Of a stretch of 64,000 nucleotides of DNA, positions 41,001 to 54,400 are shown one piece after another. The position numbers and the translations under genes are program-made. This stretch comes from Priapulus caudatus (taxonomy: Eukaryota; Priapulida; Priapulimorpha; Priapulimorphida; Priapulidae). The notes beneath the pieces are model-generated. The model had not been told where the DNA came from. It ran no database searches and saw nothing but the letters and a program-made list of their open reading frames with translations. The stretch's first letter is position 1, and every line of letters begins with the position of its first letter. Location of the stretch: the NCBI RefSeq assembly GCF_000485595.1, contig NW_014577078.1:938822-1002821 (forward strand), given 5' to 3'.

Positions 41001-44000
41001 AAAGCAGTATTGCAGTACTTCCACTATAATGGCATAGTCTGACTGACATGTATTTAATTGTATAGCACACTTGCACTGTCGACTTACAAACTTGCAGGTC
41101 TGGAGCAAAAATCTTCAGATCAAACCCTGGCTGTTCACTGCCCACTCCGTGCACAATTGGTACAATGTCAGCACCAGTGTACTTGTTAGCCCTATAGATA
41201 GCATTGTTCTCACGGTCCATCCAGTATATGTAGTCCTTGTACACAGCGACCTATACGGTGGAAATGACTTGAGCTGACAACATTATAACCCACAACAGAA
41301 AGAACATAAATAGGAGAAGAGATAGCATAACATATAGGATAATAGTAATTGGGTATTACGAACCTCCCACTGTATATAGCAACATACCTGTGATGGTTTG
41401 TTAGCTAAAGGTACAACTATTTCTCTGTTACTTCCATTCAGGTCCAGTCGCTCAATCTTGTTGCTAGAAATAACAGATAATGAACAATCAGAAAGCAATA
41501 AAATTATACGTGCACGGGTAACTAACAATCTGCCGTTAAACTTCCCACTTACGTTACTTGCTAATTAATGTTTTATCCCTATGAAATTGAAATAATAAAA
41601 ACTGACAAACTAGGCCAATTGTTATACATGCAATGTTATAATAATTTGAATGCTAATTATATTTTGCATAGATCTTGCTAATCAGTGAGTGTTGTTAAAA
41701 AACAATAAGAGGCATACTATCTTACCATGAACATTTTACCTCGTTAACCATAAAACTGCTGATACTTAAAACTAGCAATACTTTAAATCTGAAAGACCAA
41801 GAATGAAAATTACAGTACATCATGTAAAAACATGTTAAGCTCTTGTTCCTACTATTCTATATCTGACAGGCTATTCTAGCATACTTACAGGAAGTAGTCA
41901 GCCCAATATAGTTTGCGATCCTCCCTGTCAATTGCCAGGCCAGCAGGCCACCTGATGTCACTGCTGATAAGCACCTCAACATGGCTACCACCAAGGCTAC
42001 CACGGACGATTCTGCTTTTTGGCCCAGAAGACTCGGACCAGTACATATACCTGAAAGCAATAACACAAGCCATACAGCATACTCCCACATTAACCAGTGT
42101 CCTTAGCGGCATATTTACATCTAGGTCAAGCTGGGCGTTGCTATGTGCCACAGACGCTGAATTTCATGGGCATCGGACTAACACGTCTATAATTTCTCTC
42201 TCCTTGTCTCCCTCTCACCCGCTTCCCTATCCTTCACCTTTCCCTCTCCTCTCTCCTTCTCACCCCTTCCCTTTCTTCCTCCTTTCCCTCTCCTCTCTCC
42301 TTCTCCATCTCCTTTCCCTTTCCCTCTCCTCTCTCCCTCTCACCCATTCCCTTTCCCTCTCCTCTCTCCCTCTCTCCCTCTCACCCATTCCCTTTCCCTC
42401 TCCTCTCTCCTTCTCCTTTCCCTCACAGGAGCTCTCTTTCAAGTCTAAAAACAGCTCTCGGCAAAATTTTTACGGGAGCTATTTTGAGCCTCACGGGAGC
42501 GATTTCGGAGGTTTGAAGAGCGAATCGCTCATCGCTCTATTACAGTTTTTACCCTGCCCTACGGTGGCGCCACCTACCCTTCGCAGGGGTCGAGCACGAC
42601 GCCGCGGAACTTGAGGTTGGCGAGCACCTGCACGTGGCGCGTGCCGTCGATGCTGATCGCGTTCAGCTCCTGGCCAACGATGTCGGTGTAGTAGAGCCGG
42701 TCCTGCAGCCAGTCGTAGGCGAGGCCCGTCGTGAAGGTGACGCCCGTGTGCATGCCGGCCCCTGCGCGGTGCACACACAACACGCATGTTAGACGCGCGC
42801 GACTCACAGACGTTAGACCGCGTCGCGCCGCCTCGCACAAAGCGCGCTTACGATAATCGACTTATCCGTCTAGGGCGAGATACCTGCGAAGATGGCTGCT
42901 GCACCACACTGGCTACTAGCTGTTGCTACGTTGGTGAGCCTCACTCGGCTTTTACGTGTGCAGTGCACATGTACACGATCAACTTTCAACTTAGCATCGA
43001 TTTCAGAACAATATGTATTCGCTACTTTTTGTCAATCACGCTAGACGGATACGTCAATTACGACGGTAAACAGGTTATAGCACGTAAAAGAATGTAATTA
43101 CATCCACGCATAGCAAGTGTTATATATCAGAGGTTCCAAATAATGCTGCAACAGTATGGTTATATGCTGCTTATTACATGTGCAGAATAGCTGTACATTC
43201 AAACAAAAGCAAGTGCAATTCAGTTGTATAACGTGCTGTGTTAGTACTTTATGCTATAAAAGCTATAACACTGAATTAAACATAAAATTGCCTTTAGCAG
43301 GCAACAGCTAATACGAGGTTTTTCACAGCTCACATATAACTGTATAAGTAGGTACAGAATAACATAACAACGCTACTCGTTATAACTGGACATAGATGAA
43401 CAACGTACAAAACATGTAATTACTACAATATGGCGCAAAGCATGACTACAAGTGAGCATGAAGAGCTGTACCAGAGTCATGATTTGAATATACTAATATT
43501 ACTTATTAACTAAACGACTTGTGACAAATTACACACTGCCTAACATATACACATGTACACATGTACAAAATGTGAACCAGGATCTCCCACCTTGGCCACA
43601 TTATGGATTGATGCTGTATAATAAGAGAACATATTAAGACATTGTTCATCACATCAACTGACTACACACTAAGAATATGATGCCGTATGCTATACACCTA
43701 TGTTGCAGGGAAACACGTGGAAAAATATTGCTGCATACGCAAAATAAAAGCATCAACAGAAAATGTTATAAACAATTTTTCCAATGCGCTCGACAATTGC
43801 TTACAACTGTCGCGGATGTGCTTAGTAATGTCATTAACCATGTGTATATTAAATATACATGGTTTTAATGGTAATATACATCATTAAGTGCATCCTGATC
43901 ACATCTAACAAAGAACAAAATGCATGGAGCAGGTGCCGAGTAATATCACGAATCATGTGTATATTCAATATACAAACGTTCGTAGTAATGTATATACACT

Positions 44001-47000
44001 ACTAAGCACATCCTCTTCACATTTAATGACAAAGACATGACAATGACATGCAGATCGAACATTCAGCACACACGAACACATTCTATAACTAAGCCATGCA
44101 CATAAATCACATGTGGGTGCATGTGGTGATGCCGAGGTGACATGCGTTAAAAAAAACGTGGTTACGGTTATTTGTTCGTTCGATCATGGGCAGGCGCTGG
44201 AGGTTTTGCTGCCTGTCGGTTGCTGAGAAATACCACAGCTCCATCAGATTCCGCTCCGCCGTCGTATTGTCTACACCTAACTCTGAAAATCGAAGTGGTA
44301 AACAGGGCGGGTTAGCGCTGGGGAGTCAGTAGCCACCACCAAGACCTGTCATCGAAACCATACGTACGCGTCTCGTTGCCTTTAACGACGATGTTCTTGA
44401 TGGAATGAGTCGGGTCGCTCAGCTCGAAGTAGCTAATCTTACCCGGATTAATTACGGGCAGGTTGATGTGCTGCTGCGAGCGCTCTGTACGATAGTGACG
44501 CAAAAACAATTTCAGCATGACAATGACACCATTGCCTCGCTACTCATAGCTGATGACAGCTACGGCATCAGCTACGGCAGCAGAGGCTGCAATTTTTCTG
44601 TATTGCTCGGAAACTAGTTGCAGAGCAGGTGTATGCGAATGTATAGACACACCTGCTCTGATAATGCCCACGTTACACTATACTATCAGGTGTAATATCT
44701 CATTGCAAAAAAATCTTGTCGCTCATTTTTACACGTAATTTAATTATTGCTAGAACTGCATGAAGTCTCTGCCAGATTTAACACGTTTTGTAGCAATTAT
44801 GAACAAAGTTAAGGAATCAACTTGAAACATGTCAGCTTCTATTGCGGGAGGTCTCCACAGACTATCATACGCTATGATATATCTTTATTAAAAACTGTTT
44901 CATCATGCTGAAATGCATCACCATATACCCACCAATGCCAATCAATTCTATATTTTAGCTCAATAGTTAATTAAGATGATGCCTTGTTAAGAGACTCTTC
45001 TGTTTAACCAAGTATAAATTATATCTTATATCCGATGGCATATATCTTATATCTGTGACATTATAGTTAGGGTGGTTGCATGAAATTGTTTCCAACCTCA
45101 TCTTATGCAATGAAGTTACCTAATAATGACATTACGAGTCATTAAAGTAAAATGTCAAAAAACATAAAATTATGATGACATACTGGGTACAGAATTTTAA
45201 AAAGTCATATCAGTCACTTACCAGTTACACTTATTCATGAAAAACACCCATTATAAACATTGATTACAAATGCATTACATTGATCTATCTATCAACTCTA
45301 AACTCACTCACACTTAGACGAATATGACCAGCAGAGTGACTAAGTATGAAGACAACATGGCAAAACACACTCGAGGTAAGCGGCTTCAATTCCAGGAACA
45401 CTTACGAGTGAAGAAGATCCGCTTATTCGTGTAGTCAAACTCAACAGCCGTGGAGATATTGAGATGAGTGACTGGTGGCCATGGCACAGAGCTAATCTGT
45501 GGGTCTAGGAAGGCGCTGCGCACTGAGTTTTCAGTTACATAGATGAGGTAAGCATCGTCCTCTGCAACATCAACAGATCAAGGTGTGCCGATGTATGTCA
45601 GTTCCTATTATCGATATGTCAGCCACAATATGTCTCTCAGCAATCTATCAATCAATCAATCAATAATCTATCAATCAATCAGCAATCAGTCTATATATCT
45701 TCTCGGCAAACAGCCTGAAGTAGATTGCTACAGCCCACACTCTTCATTGCATCTAGAAACTTTCTCAGAGACTAGTGTGGATCACTTGATGAAAGGATTT
45801 CCCCACTTATCATAACATTAATGTTATGATTATTTATGTAACTTACACACCAAGATATAACTATTGACCTGCAGCCCTGATAAATAAATTAAAGCAGCCA
45901 CCAACGTAGCTACGTATACACCTTGTAAACATTGTAATCAGAACAGCTTCGACCAGTAGTTATACGAATCTGTGTGTGTAAGCAGAGCGATATCTCTAAT
46001 GCGAAATGCTGATGACATGCGAGAGGCTGTACCGCCTTCTGTTCCTCTGGTATGACAGCACAACACACTGCCATTCAAAACACGTGCGAAACTTACGTAT
46101 ACACTTCTTTCCATCGCTGGCGAGCTTTCCGCTGTAACACGCACATCTGGGGAACGTGCGGGGCATTGGGAAGCAGAGCTGCTCACAGCCACTGTTGCTG
46201 AACACGCAGAGGCTGGTACCTGCAAACGGTAGCACAAGCAGGCACGTGCCAATCACCATACAAGTTGAGCAGAACCTCTGAGAAACCGTGGAACTCATTG
46301 CACAGCATGCATCACAAAGACGTTTAGTCTCACAGCAGTGCCAGGTTACAATCGAGACAGAAATAACTATTAGTTAGCACCATAAATACTGTATACGCCA
46401 TATTTTTCGCATACAGATATTTTCGCGAATTCAGACTTGACGGACAATTTCGCGGTCGGTGAATTATTAATTATTCGGTATTATTAGGTATGAACTATTT
46501 GCGTGATGGTATTTTCGCGGTCGAGGACACATTCGCGAAATTCGCGAAATATATAGCGTATACAGTAATAACTACGTTAATTAAATCACAATCAAATAAA
46601 CTACATCGATGATAAGGCTCACAGAAACGCATCGAAAGTCGGGTCACAAACTCGCTGCGCGGACTTTGCGCGTCACAAACTCGCCGCGGCGGACATCACT
46701 CGAACGTGCGAGAGAGAGGCCCGCTGGGACGGGCATTGGCCACCACCAGGGGGCGCGCCGGCGGTCTCACCTTTCGGCTGGCTGATCTTGTCGAACACGG
46801 TGACGTCGCGCAGCTTCTCGATGCCGCTCTTGATCACCTCCGGCTCGGACGTGTTGCCCGGCTGCTTGCTCGCGCGGAAGATCTTCTTCAGGTTGCGGTC
46901 GACCCAGTACATGTAGTTGGTGTAGATCGCGAGGCCGTAGCCGCTCGGAATGTTCTCGCGAATCGTCATCCTGTTCTTGCCCAGGTAGTCGACCCTCTGT

Positions 47001-48244
47001 AATGAGACAGACGTGAACGTGAGGGCAGGGGGCAGTAAGACAGTGAAGATCAACCAAATGTACGGTACATGTCTGTAACGAGATATATGTGAACGTGAGG
47101 GTAGGGGACAGTAAGACAGTGAAGATCGATGGTACCAAATGTACGGTACATGTCTGTAACGAGATATATGTGAACGTGAGGGACAGTAAGACAGTGAAGA
47201 TCGATGTACCAAATGTACGGTACATGTCTGTAACGAGATATATACGTAAGGGCGGGGGGGGGGACAGTAAGACAGTGAAGATCGATAGTACCAAATGTAC
47301 GGTACATGTCTGTAACGAGACGGCCGTCTAAGTGAGGTGGTGGGGTGAAAATCGACAGTACCAAATGTGTAATCCTTTCATGCGCGTCACCAATACGACG
47401 AAACACGCCGAACTTGGAGGAGTAGGTCTGGTGCTTGATACCTCAGGCGAAACATAGCAGATGACTGAGTAATAGAGGGTATGTGCACAAACAAACCACA
47501 TGAGATTGACAAGGGTTCTGTTCAGTTGACGAAACTATATAAAGGTTGTTATTCTCGATTGCCTGGTGGTCGCACCATTACCTGTATCCACTCCTTGTCG
47601 CTGTCGATCCAGTAGACGTCATGCGTGAGTATGTCGACGGTGATGTCGCGCGGCATCGAGACGTCGTCGGCTGCGATCACCGTCCGATTGCTGCCGTCCA
47701 TCAGCGCCATGACGACCTTCGGGAACTGGCCGTAGTCGACCCAGTAGAGGTAGCGCTGCACGGGGTTGACGGCGATCTGTCGCGGCTCGTCGACCTGCGT
47801 GCTGAGCAGCACTGTGCGGTCACTTCCATTCAGCTTCATCACCTCGAGGTAGGTGAAGCGCGAGCCGGCGTTCGTGAAGTACACGTTGCCTGTAACGTAG
47901 ATGATGACGCGCCGCTGACCAGGGGAAATTACATTTTTTTTTACGGGAGCTTTTTTTCAAAGGTCTGTGGGAAAAATAGCTCTCGTCAAAAATTTTACGG
48001 GAGCTATTTTGAGCCTCACGGGAGCGATTTCGGAGGTTTGAAGAGCGAATCGTTCATCGCTCCCGTGTTTTTTACCCTGCCGCTGACGTGCTGCTCGTGC
48101 CAGGCGGGGGGGGGGGGTATATAATTAGGGAGAAAAGGAGAGTTTGGAGAGAGAAAGTGGATTGTGTGAGCGTGGGAGTGAGAGAGAGAGACAGAGAGAC
48201 AGAGAGAGAGAGAAAGAGAGAAAGAGAGAGCGAGAGAGCGAGAG

Positions 48245-48285
<41 letters not shown>

Positions 48286-48414
48286 CAAGTTAGTGAGTAT
48301 AGTACATTCCCTAGTGTTGCTATCCTGAATACAGAAGTAGCGTACCAGCAATCCAGTCCACGGCGAGGCCACGTATGCCATTCTTGCCTATGCCGGAAGT
48401 GACANNNNNNNNNN

Positions 48415-48478
<64 letters not shown>

Positions 48479-51400
48479 GATGGAGGCACAGATAGAGAAG
48501 GGAAGAAAATAAAGAATGAGATGGAGAGAGGAGAGGAGAGGATGGTGAGAGAGAGAGACAGAGACAGAGAGAGAGAGAGAGAGAGAGAGGGTCAAGTTAG
48601 GGAGTATAGTACATTCCCTAGTGTTGCTATCCTGAATACAGAAGTAGCGTACCAGCAATCCAGTCCACGGCGAGGCCACGTATGCCATTCTTGCCTATGC
48701 CGGAAGTGACAATGTCCTCAAGATTAGAGCCATCAGGGTGCATCCGATGAATCCCATTCTTATCGCCTTTATCGTCGAAATTGCACCAATAGATCCACTT
48801 TTCGGCAACATGTACAGCCACGTGCAGGGCTTGGAAACCTAGAAGAGCATTACAGACAACATGATACTAGTGACACTTTTAAACATATCATCTACAAACA
48901 ACGTTGTGTGTATCGATTCCTATTCGATGCCCATTACAACTTTACCGGCGCTAACTGCTCTGTGTGTTAAAGGGCTCCATCTAATGTTGTTGATATAATG
49001 AAACAAAACAAAAACATTTTCGAGGTGACAAACCATACAAGTGATAAAAACAAATGGCACATCTGCTTTGTCGCTTACCCTCAGTGCCACCTACTGGTGG
49101 GAAGGCCATCTCGTGCTCGCTGGAGTTGAGTGTATAGCCGCTGATGGCAGAGAGGGTGGAGATGACGAGGAACGAGGTGTGGTTCTGACAGTGCGTTTCA
49201 TTGGTCAGCTTGAAGCCCGTTGAGCAGACGCACTTCCTGCTCGTGTCACCCATTGGAATGCAGATATGCTCACACCCTCCATTGTTTATCAGACACGGAT
49301 GATCAGTTGGCTCTACAGGCACACAAATATATATTCTTGTGGTGCATGCAGTTAACCGATGTTAATTTACTGACTGCAGTTAACACACACAGCAAGTGAT
49401 AATAACAATCAATGTACAATTGAACATAAACATGTTTGCAAGCTTCTATTGACATTGCTTTTTACGATTCATTGCTTTTATAGTATTAGGTTTTTTGTTT
49501 ATTTTATTTCATATGATTTTATAGTTTATTTTTGTAAGTCATTATTTAGACTTGATTATAAGCAGTCAATTAAAAGTATATAATTATGGAAAATTATATT
49601 GAGTTAGGCTTTCTAGCAACTAGCAAAGCCTAGCAATTACTAGATATGTATCATCTACATTAAATCTCAATAACTAGCTGTGCCATGACTTGCAAAAATT
49701 ATAAACTGTAAAAAATAATCCAAAAGATCTGACATCTATATCTTAAGCACGTTATTTTTAACAGATGGCTGTCCTCGTGCGCATCCGACAAAACAAGCAA
49801 ACCGCTCGTCTTTCCAGCCTGCCATAGAGAGGCCACCTACTGGCATGCGCTCAGCACTTACTCGGACGGTCGATGGCGATGCGCACTTGCATGATGTTGG
49901 GCGTGTTCCTGAGCAGCACCGTCTCCTTGTTGTCGTCGATGCCGTTATCCTTGCCGCGGCGACCCAGCTTCTCGTAAGCAGTGTCGCCATAATAGAGGTA
50001 GGAGCCCTGCACGGCGATGCCCTGCGGTGACGCGACGTAGTGCTCCAGATGCTTGCGTGCACCAGACGACGTTGACACCTTCTCGATCTGTGCGCGCGAA
50101 AATGTAGTATACATCGTGAATGTGATTGAGCTGACGACAGCTGAAATCGCTACGCATTAAACATCCGTTACATCCTGTTATGGGCCGCATCTGTAGCAGG
50201 TTAGTGTGGGATTTCTTAATTATTCTTTACTAATGTTATTATTGTTTATTAAAATTGTTATTTTATTATGCACATAACTTTTTGGATTTATTATTCTTAA
50301 CTGAATAATTATTGGTCGGTTAGTTTCAATGGTGAGGATAATTCTGAGATCTGCCAGAGCCTCTGTGATTTTCTAGAAGGATTTGGAAAAAATTCCCATT
50401 ACTGTTGCCATTATACTTGGATTGGTATTCAAACCAACAATATTCCTATAGATAAAATAGAGTCTCGGAATGCTGCTTGCAAGAGTGTATAGTCACTTAC
50501 CCAGCTTGCATCGGCCATTGTATAGTAAACATTATTGTCTGCTATGTCCACTGCGATGTAATCAAGGTTGTGCAGATTAGAAGAGACAAGAATTGTTGGG
50601 TTAGAGCCATCCAGGTTTGCAGACGCCACCTTCCTAGGCACACCCTGTCCACCCTCATCCAACCAGTACAGCTTGCTGTAAACAGGAGAAGTAAATCTCA
50701 TGTGACCCAAATCTTTGTTGAATATGCTGAATATGCTGAATATGTTGAATATGTTGAATATGTTGAATATGTTGAATATGTTGAATATGCTTCAGTTCTG
50801 TACAAGCTAAATCCACATTTCAACTAAAATATCCATCTATGAGTCACGACTGACGCACTAAAGACACCATACATTCCTTATCACATTCGGGCTTTTAACC
50901 GGGATAATAACCCCCACCCCCACAAATTCCTTCCCCGACTCTCCCTCCCCACACTGCGAGGAGGCAGGCTTGACAGCAACCTCTCTCCGGTCGCGCGACG
51001 TACCCGTGTATGGGGTCGACAGCAATGGCGGCAGGGTCGGAGACGCCCGTGCGCGACGAGTTGTGCTGCAGGATGACCTTGCGGCGGCGCACGTCGCCGT
51101 CGACCTTGATCACCTCGATGAGTCCTGCCGCGCGATTGCCGACGTACAGGTTGCGTCCGACCCAGTCAAACGCGAGGCTGTCCGCACTGCCGATTATCGA
51201 CGTGTTGTCGAACGCCGTGCGGTTCGTGCCGTCAAAGTGAACGCGCATGATCTTCACCTGCGACGAGAGGAACAGCGTTAACAGAGTGACGAACGTCAGC
51301 GCGACATTATCGCAGCATGCGCTCGCACTGCACGTCTGAGCTGCATTACGGTTCTTGTCTTTGGTTTTTTGTCGACGATTCCGGGTATTTGAATAGCCTA

Positions 51401-54400
51401 GAGCTAAGAAGGTGACGAGGATGGTAACCTAAATGTCCTCATCAAAGGTAGGACAGAATCATGCGACAAGTAAAGCTGGGACCAGCACTGGTACTAATAC
51501 TGTAAACTGGCATGCAATAAGAAGAATGACACGAGTAACGTTATATAGTATAAGTTATTGTAGGGTGCTTACATTGCACGCCAGAGTTGTATTACATGCT
51601 GGGTATGTGTGAAAGTACACTACCCTTGTGCGTTAAGTATAATCCACGTATAAGTATGTCCCTTGCTATGTAGGGTTGACAAAATCGGCAGTCCAGCCCA
51701 GTATTTCAATGTTATATGGGTTAGTGCAGTGTCAGCTCCTCTCCATGGCTAGCACTTACCTTCTCATTGCTACTGCTTGGAGAAGCAGTAGGACTGGTTG
51801 CCGGTTTTTCACTCTCAACCCAGTAAATCCACTGCTCACGCTTGTCGTAGTCAAAGTCACCCGTGTTCTTAATGCCGGTGACGGGCACAAAGCCATTGAA
51901 CAGCTCTGTCTTTGGGTCGATGCTCCTTCCGACAATCTGACCTGGCTTCTTGCGCATGTACATCAGATATTCCTTATCATCTGTGACACACAGAGACAGA
52001 TGACTACCAACACACTTAGAAGTTGACGTAAAGGGAATGAAATAGACGTGCCATTATACATTGAGCACACTTAATAAAACCTGAAGAATTAAAGGTAATG
52101 AACACAATGAATTATTAAGCATATGTTATGAACATAGTGGCAATTAATTATAGCTTATATGAATATTATACGATTTATATGGTATATGCTGGAAGCTGTG
52201 GTGTATCTGGTTATTGTTATTTTTAGAATACATACATACACACACTGTGAATCATATGTCTTCAGCATCATTTAAATAATTATACATCCTCAAATAAGAG
52301 TGCAATTTTCCGAAGAAGTGTTACTGGTTGAAGGTGGTTTTAATAACTAAACAGCTAAAACCAAAGTCTAATATCTCACTCTGCTTACCCTTCTTGCACT
52401 TCTTCAATGTCGAGTCAAGTAACATGCCCATGGGACACTGGCAGCTGTAGCCTAGTGGTTTTGGTGACAGCAAACACAGATGACTACATGGCTTGCCAGC
52501 ACATGGGTTTGACGCTGAAAGTATCAATATTCAGACAGTGTTCTATGTTAATGGTCTCAATTCTAGGATGCAATATATAATATATATATATAAACATACA
52601 CAAAGATCATAGTTTAAATGCTTGGCAAGGCAACGGAATCCAAATAAATATACTTCCCTTTTTACTTTCTATATTAAAGAGCAGTATATAGTTCTATAGA
52701 TAAAAAAATATCAATTTCATTTACCAATCAGCAATTGCAATATAATAATTATGTTAACGATGCATAGCCATCATTGGTGCAGTCCTACAAACCTTTAGGC
52801 TGTCTAACTGGGTGATGCACGATCAGATACAGTGGTTTGTTGAGTCCTCTTAGGACTATGCTCTGATTGGTGCAGGCAAATTTGTCACAGCTCATCACTG
52901 CATTGCTCTCTCTGTCCGTCCAGTAGACAGTGTCTTCGAACAGAGCCAGTGCGTGAACGTGCTGTAGAAACTAGGGGAAGCAAATCGTACGTAGCATTTT
53001 ACATGTCGGTCAACTGGTTCCAACAATGTTTGCTATGCATGGCACATTTATGAGCTCTTCGATTTAAAACGTGAGTCTACCTAGATAACTTATTTCTCAC
53101 ATGGGTTGAAATCGTTTTGTCAGGAATAACAAGAGGATATCTTCAACAAGCGGATATCTTCAACAAGAATGATTTAAAATCTGATATCAATGAATCACAC
53201 TTTTTTGAACAGAATTCCTCAGCAACTACAGAAACACTTGCATATAAGGTTTTGTACTCACGTGGTCATTCGCAACAACCTGATGCCTTCCAGATCCATC
53301 ATAGTTTGCATAGTCAATGTAATCGAGCCTACTGTCGGCAAAGTACACCCGCTTGGTTGGATAGTCAATGGTCAGACCGTTGGGCCAGGAGACTTTAGTG
53401 TTGATGATTGTCGTGCGATTTGACCCATCTAGCCCGGCTCTCTCTAACCTTGGATGATCTCCCCAATCCGTCCAAAACATGTAGCGTGCGCTGTGTGTAT
53501 CAAAACACAACATATGTTAGCCATGCAACTACACACGTAGCTAGCGCAGAGACATGCACGAGTACCTCCTCCACATCAAGTCATCCTGTGTAACATGTGA
53601 TAGTGACGTATACTGCTATATGCTAAATGAGACGAAATATATATGCTAATGCCGGATTAGATTAGAATGACTGCAGATTTCACACTAGATGATTCTTGCT
53701 TTAAATTGTAACTGAATGTATGAACACTACACCTAAATGCTAGAAACTACTACAGCTATAGAACACTACTGACTAGAATGTTGTATATTAAACTATCGCA
53801 CAGTCCCGACTCCCAATGCACAAGCATGACTGCTCTGAGAAATACTCTGTACAGTTAACATGTTAAGACTGTTAAGTAACGTAACCATGACCTACCCGTC
53901 AGTTGGGTCTATGGCAAATCCTCGTGGGTTGGTGATATTCTCATGGAACAAAACTCGTCTGTACTTGCCATCCAGCGAGGCTACCTCCACGGTTTCCAGG
54001 GAATAGTCGACCCAGTAGAGGTTACGAGCAATCCAGTCAACGGCCAGTGCCTCCGTCACATCAACACCACTATCAATGACCTGTGAAGAGATAAAAGTTG
54101 TTGAAAATTCTTCTTGTATGGTAGGATTCACAGCTCTAGATGTAAAAACGTATAAACATTACAATAATAGGACAATCTACACATGATAAATGTATATGCA
54201 GACAACAAATATCTGTCCCACATTTATATCATGCATAATAATAATAATCTACTCATATATGAAAGTAACAAAGGATCGGCCGTGCACAAGCGACACGGTT
54301 GTGTGTATTCAGGTACGCTATTCAGGTAGCATGTGTGAAATCACTATAACATGGCGACTGTCCGAGATACGATCGTAACTTTATAGAACATACCGTCTCA

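Larger units (their letters stand above)
48170..48600. repeat. (GA)n low-complexity tracts around an assembly gap
   Basis: Long AG/AGAGAC runs at 48170-48283 and 48415-48590 on both sides of the N run. Such tracts are hard to assemble and probably caused the gap. Confidence 0.92.

Noticed and set aside
41913-42614. 233-codon + strand frame rich in Ser/Leu/Pro
   Set aside because: It is translated from the polypyrimidine minisatellite and antisense to two receptor exons.
48016-48688. Poly-Ser/Leu frames and a second exon copy around the N gap
   Set aside because: They derive from GA repeats and a probable assembly duplication.
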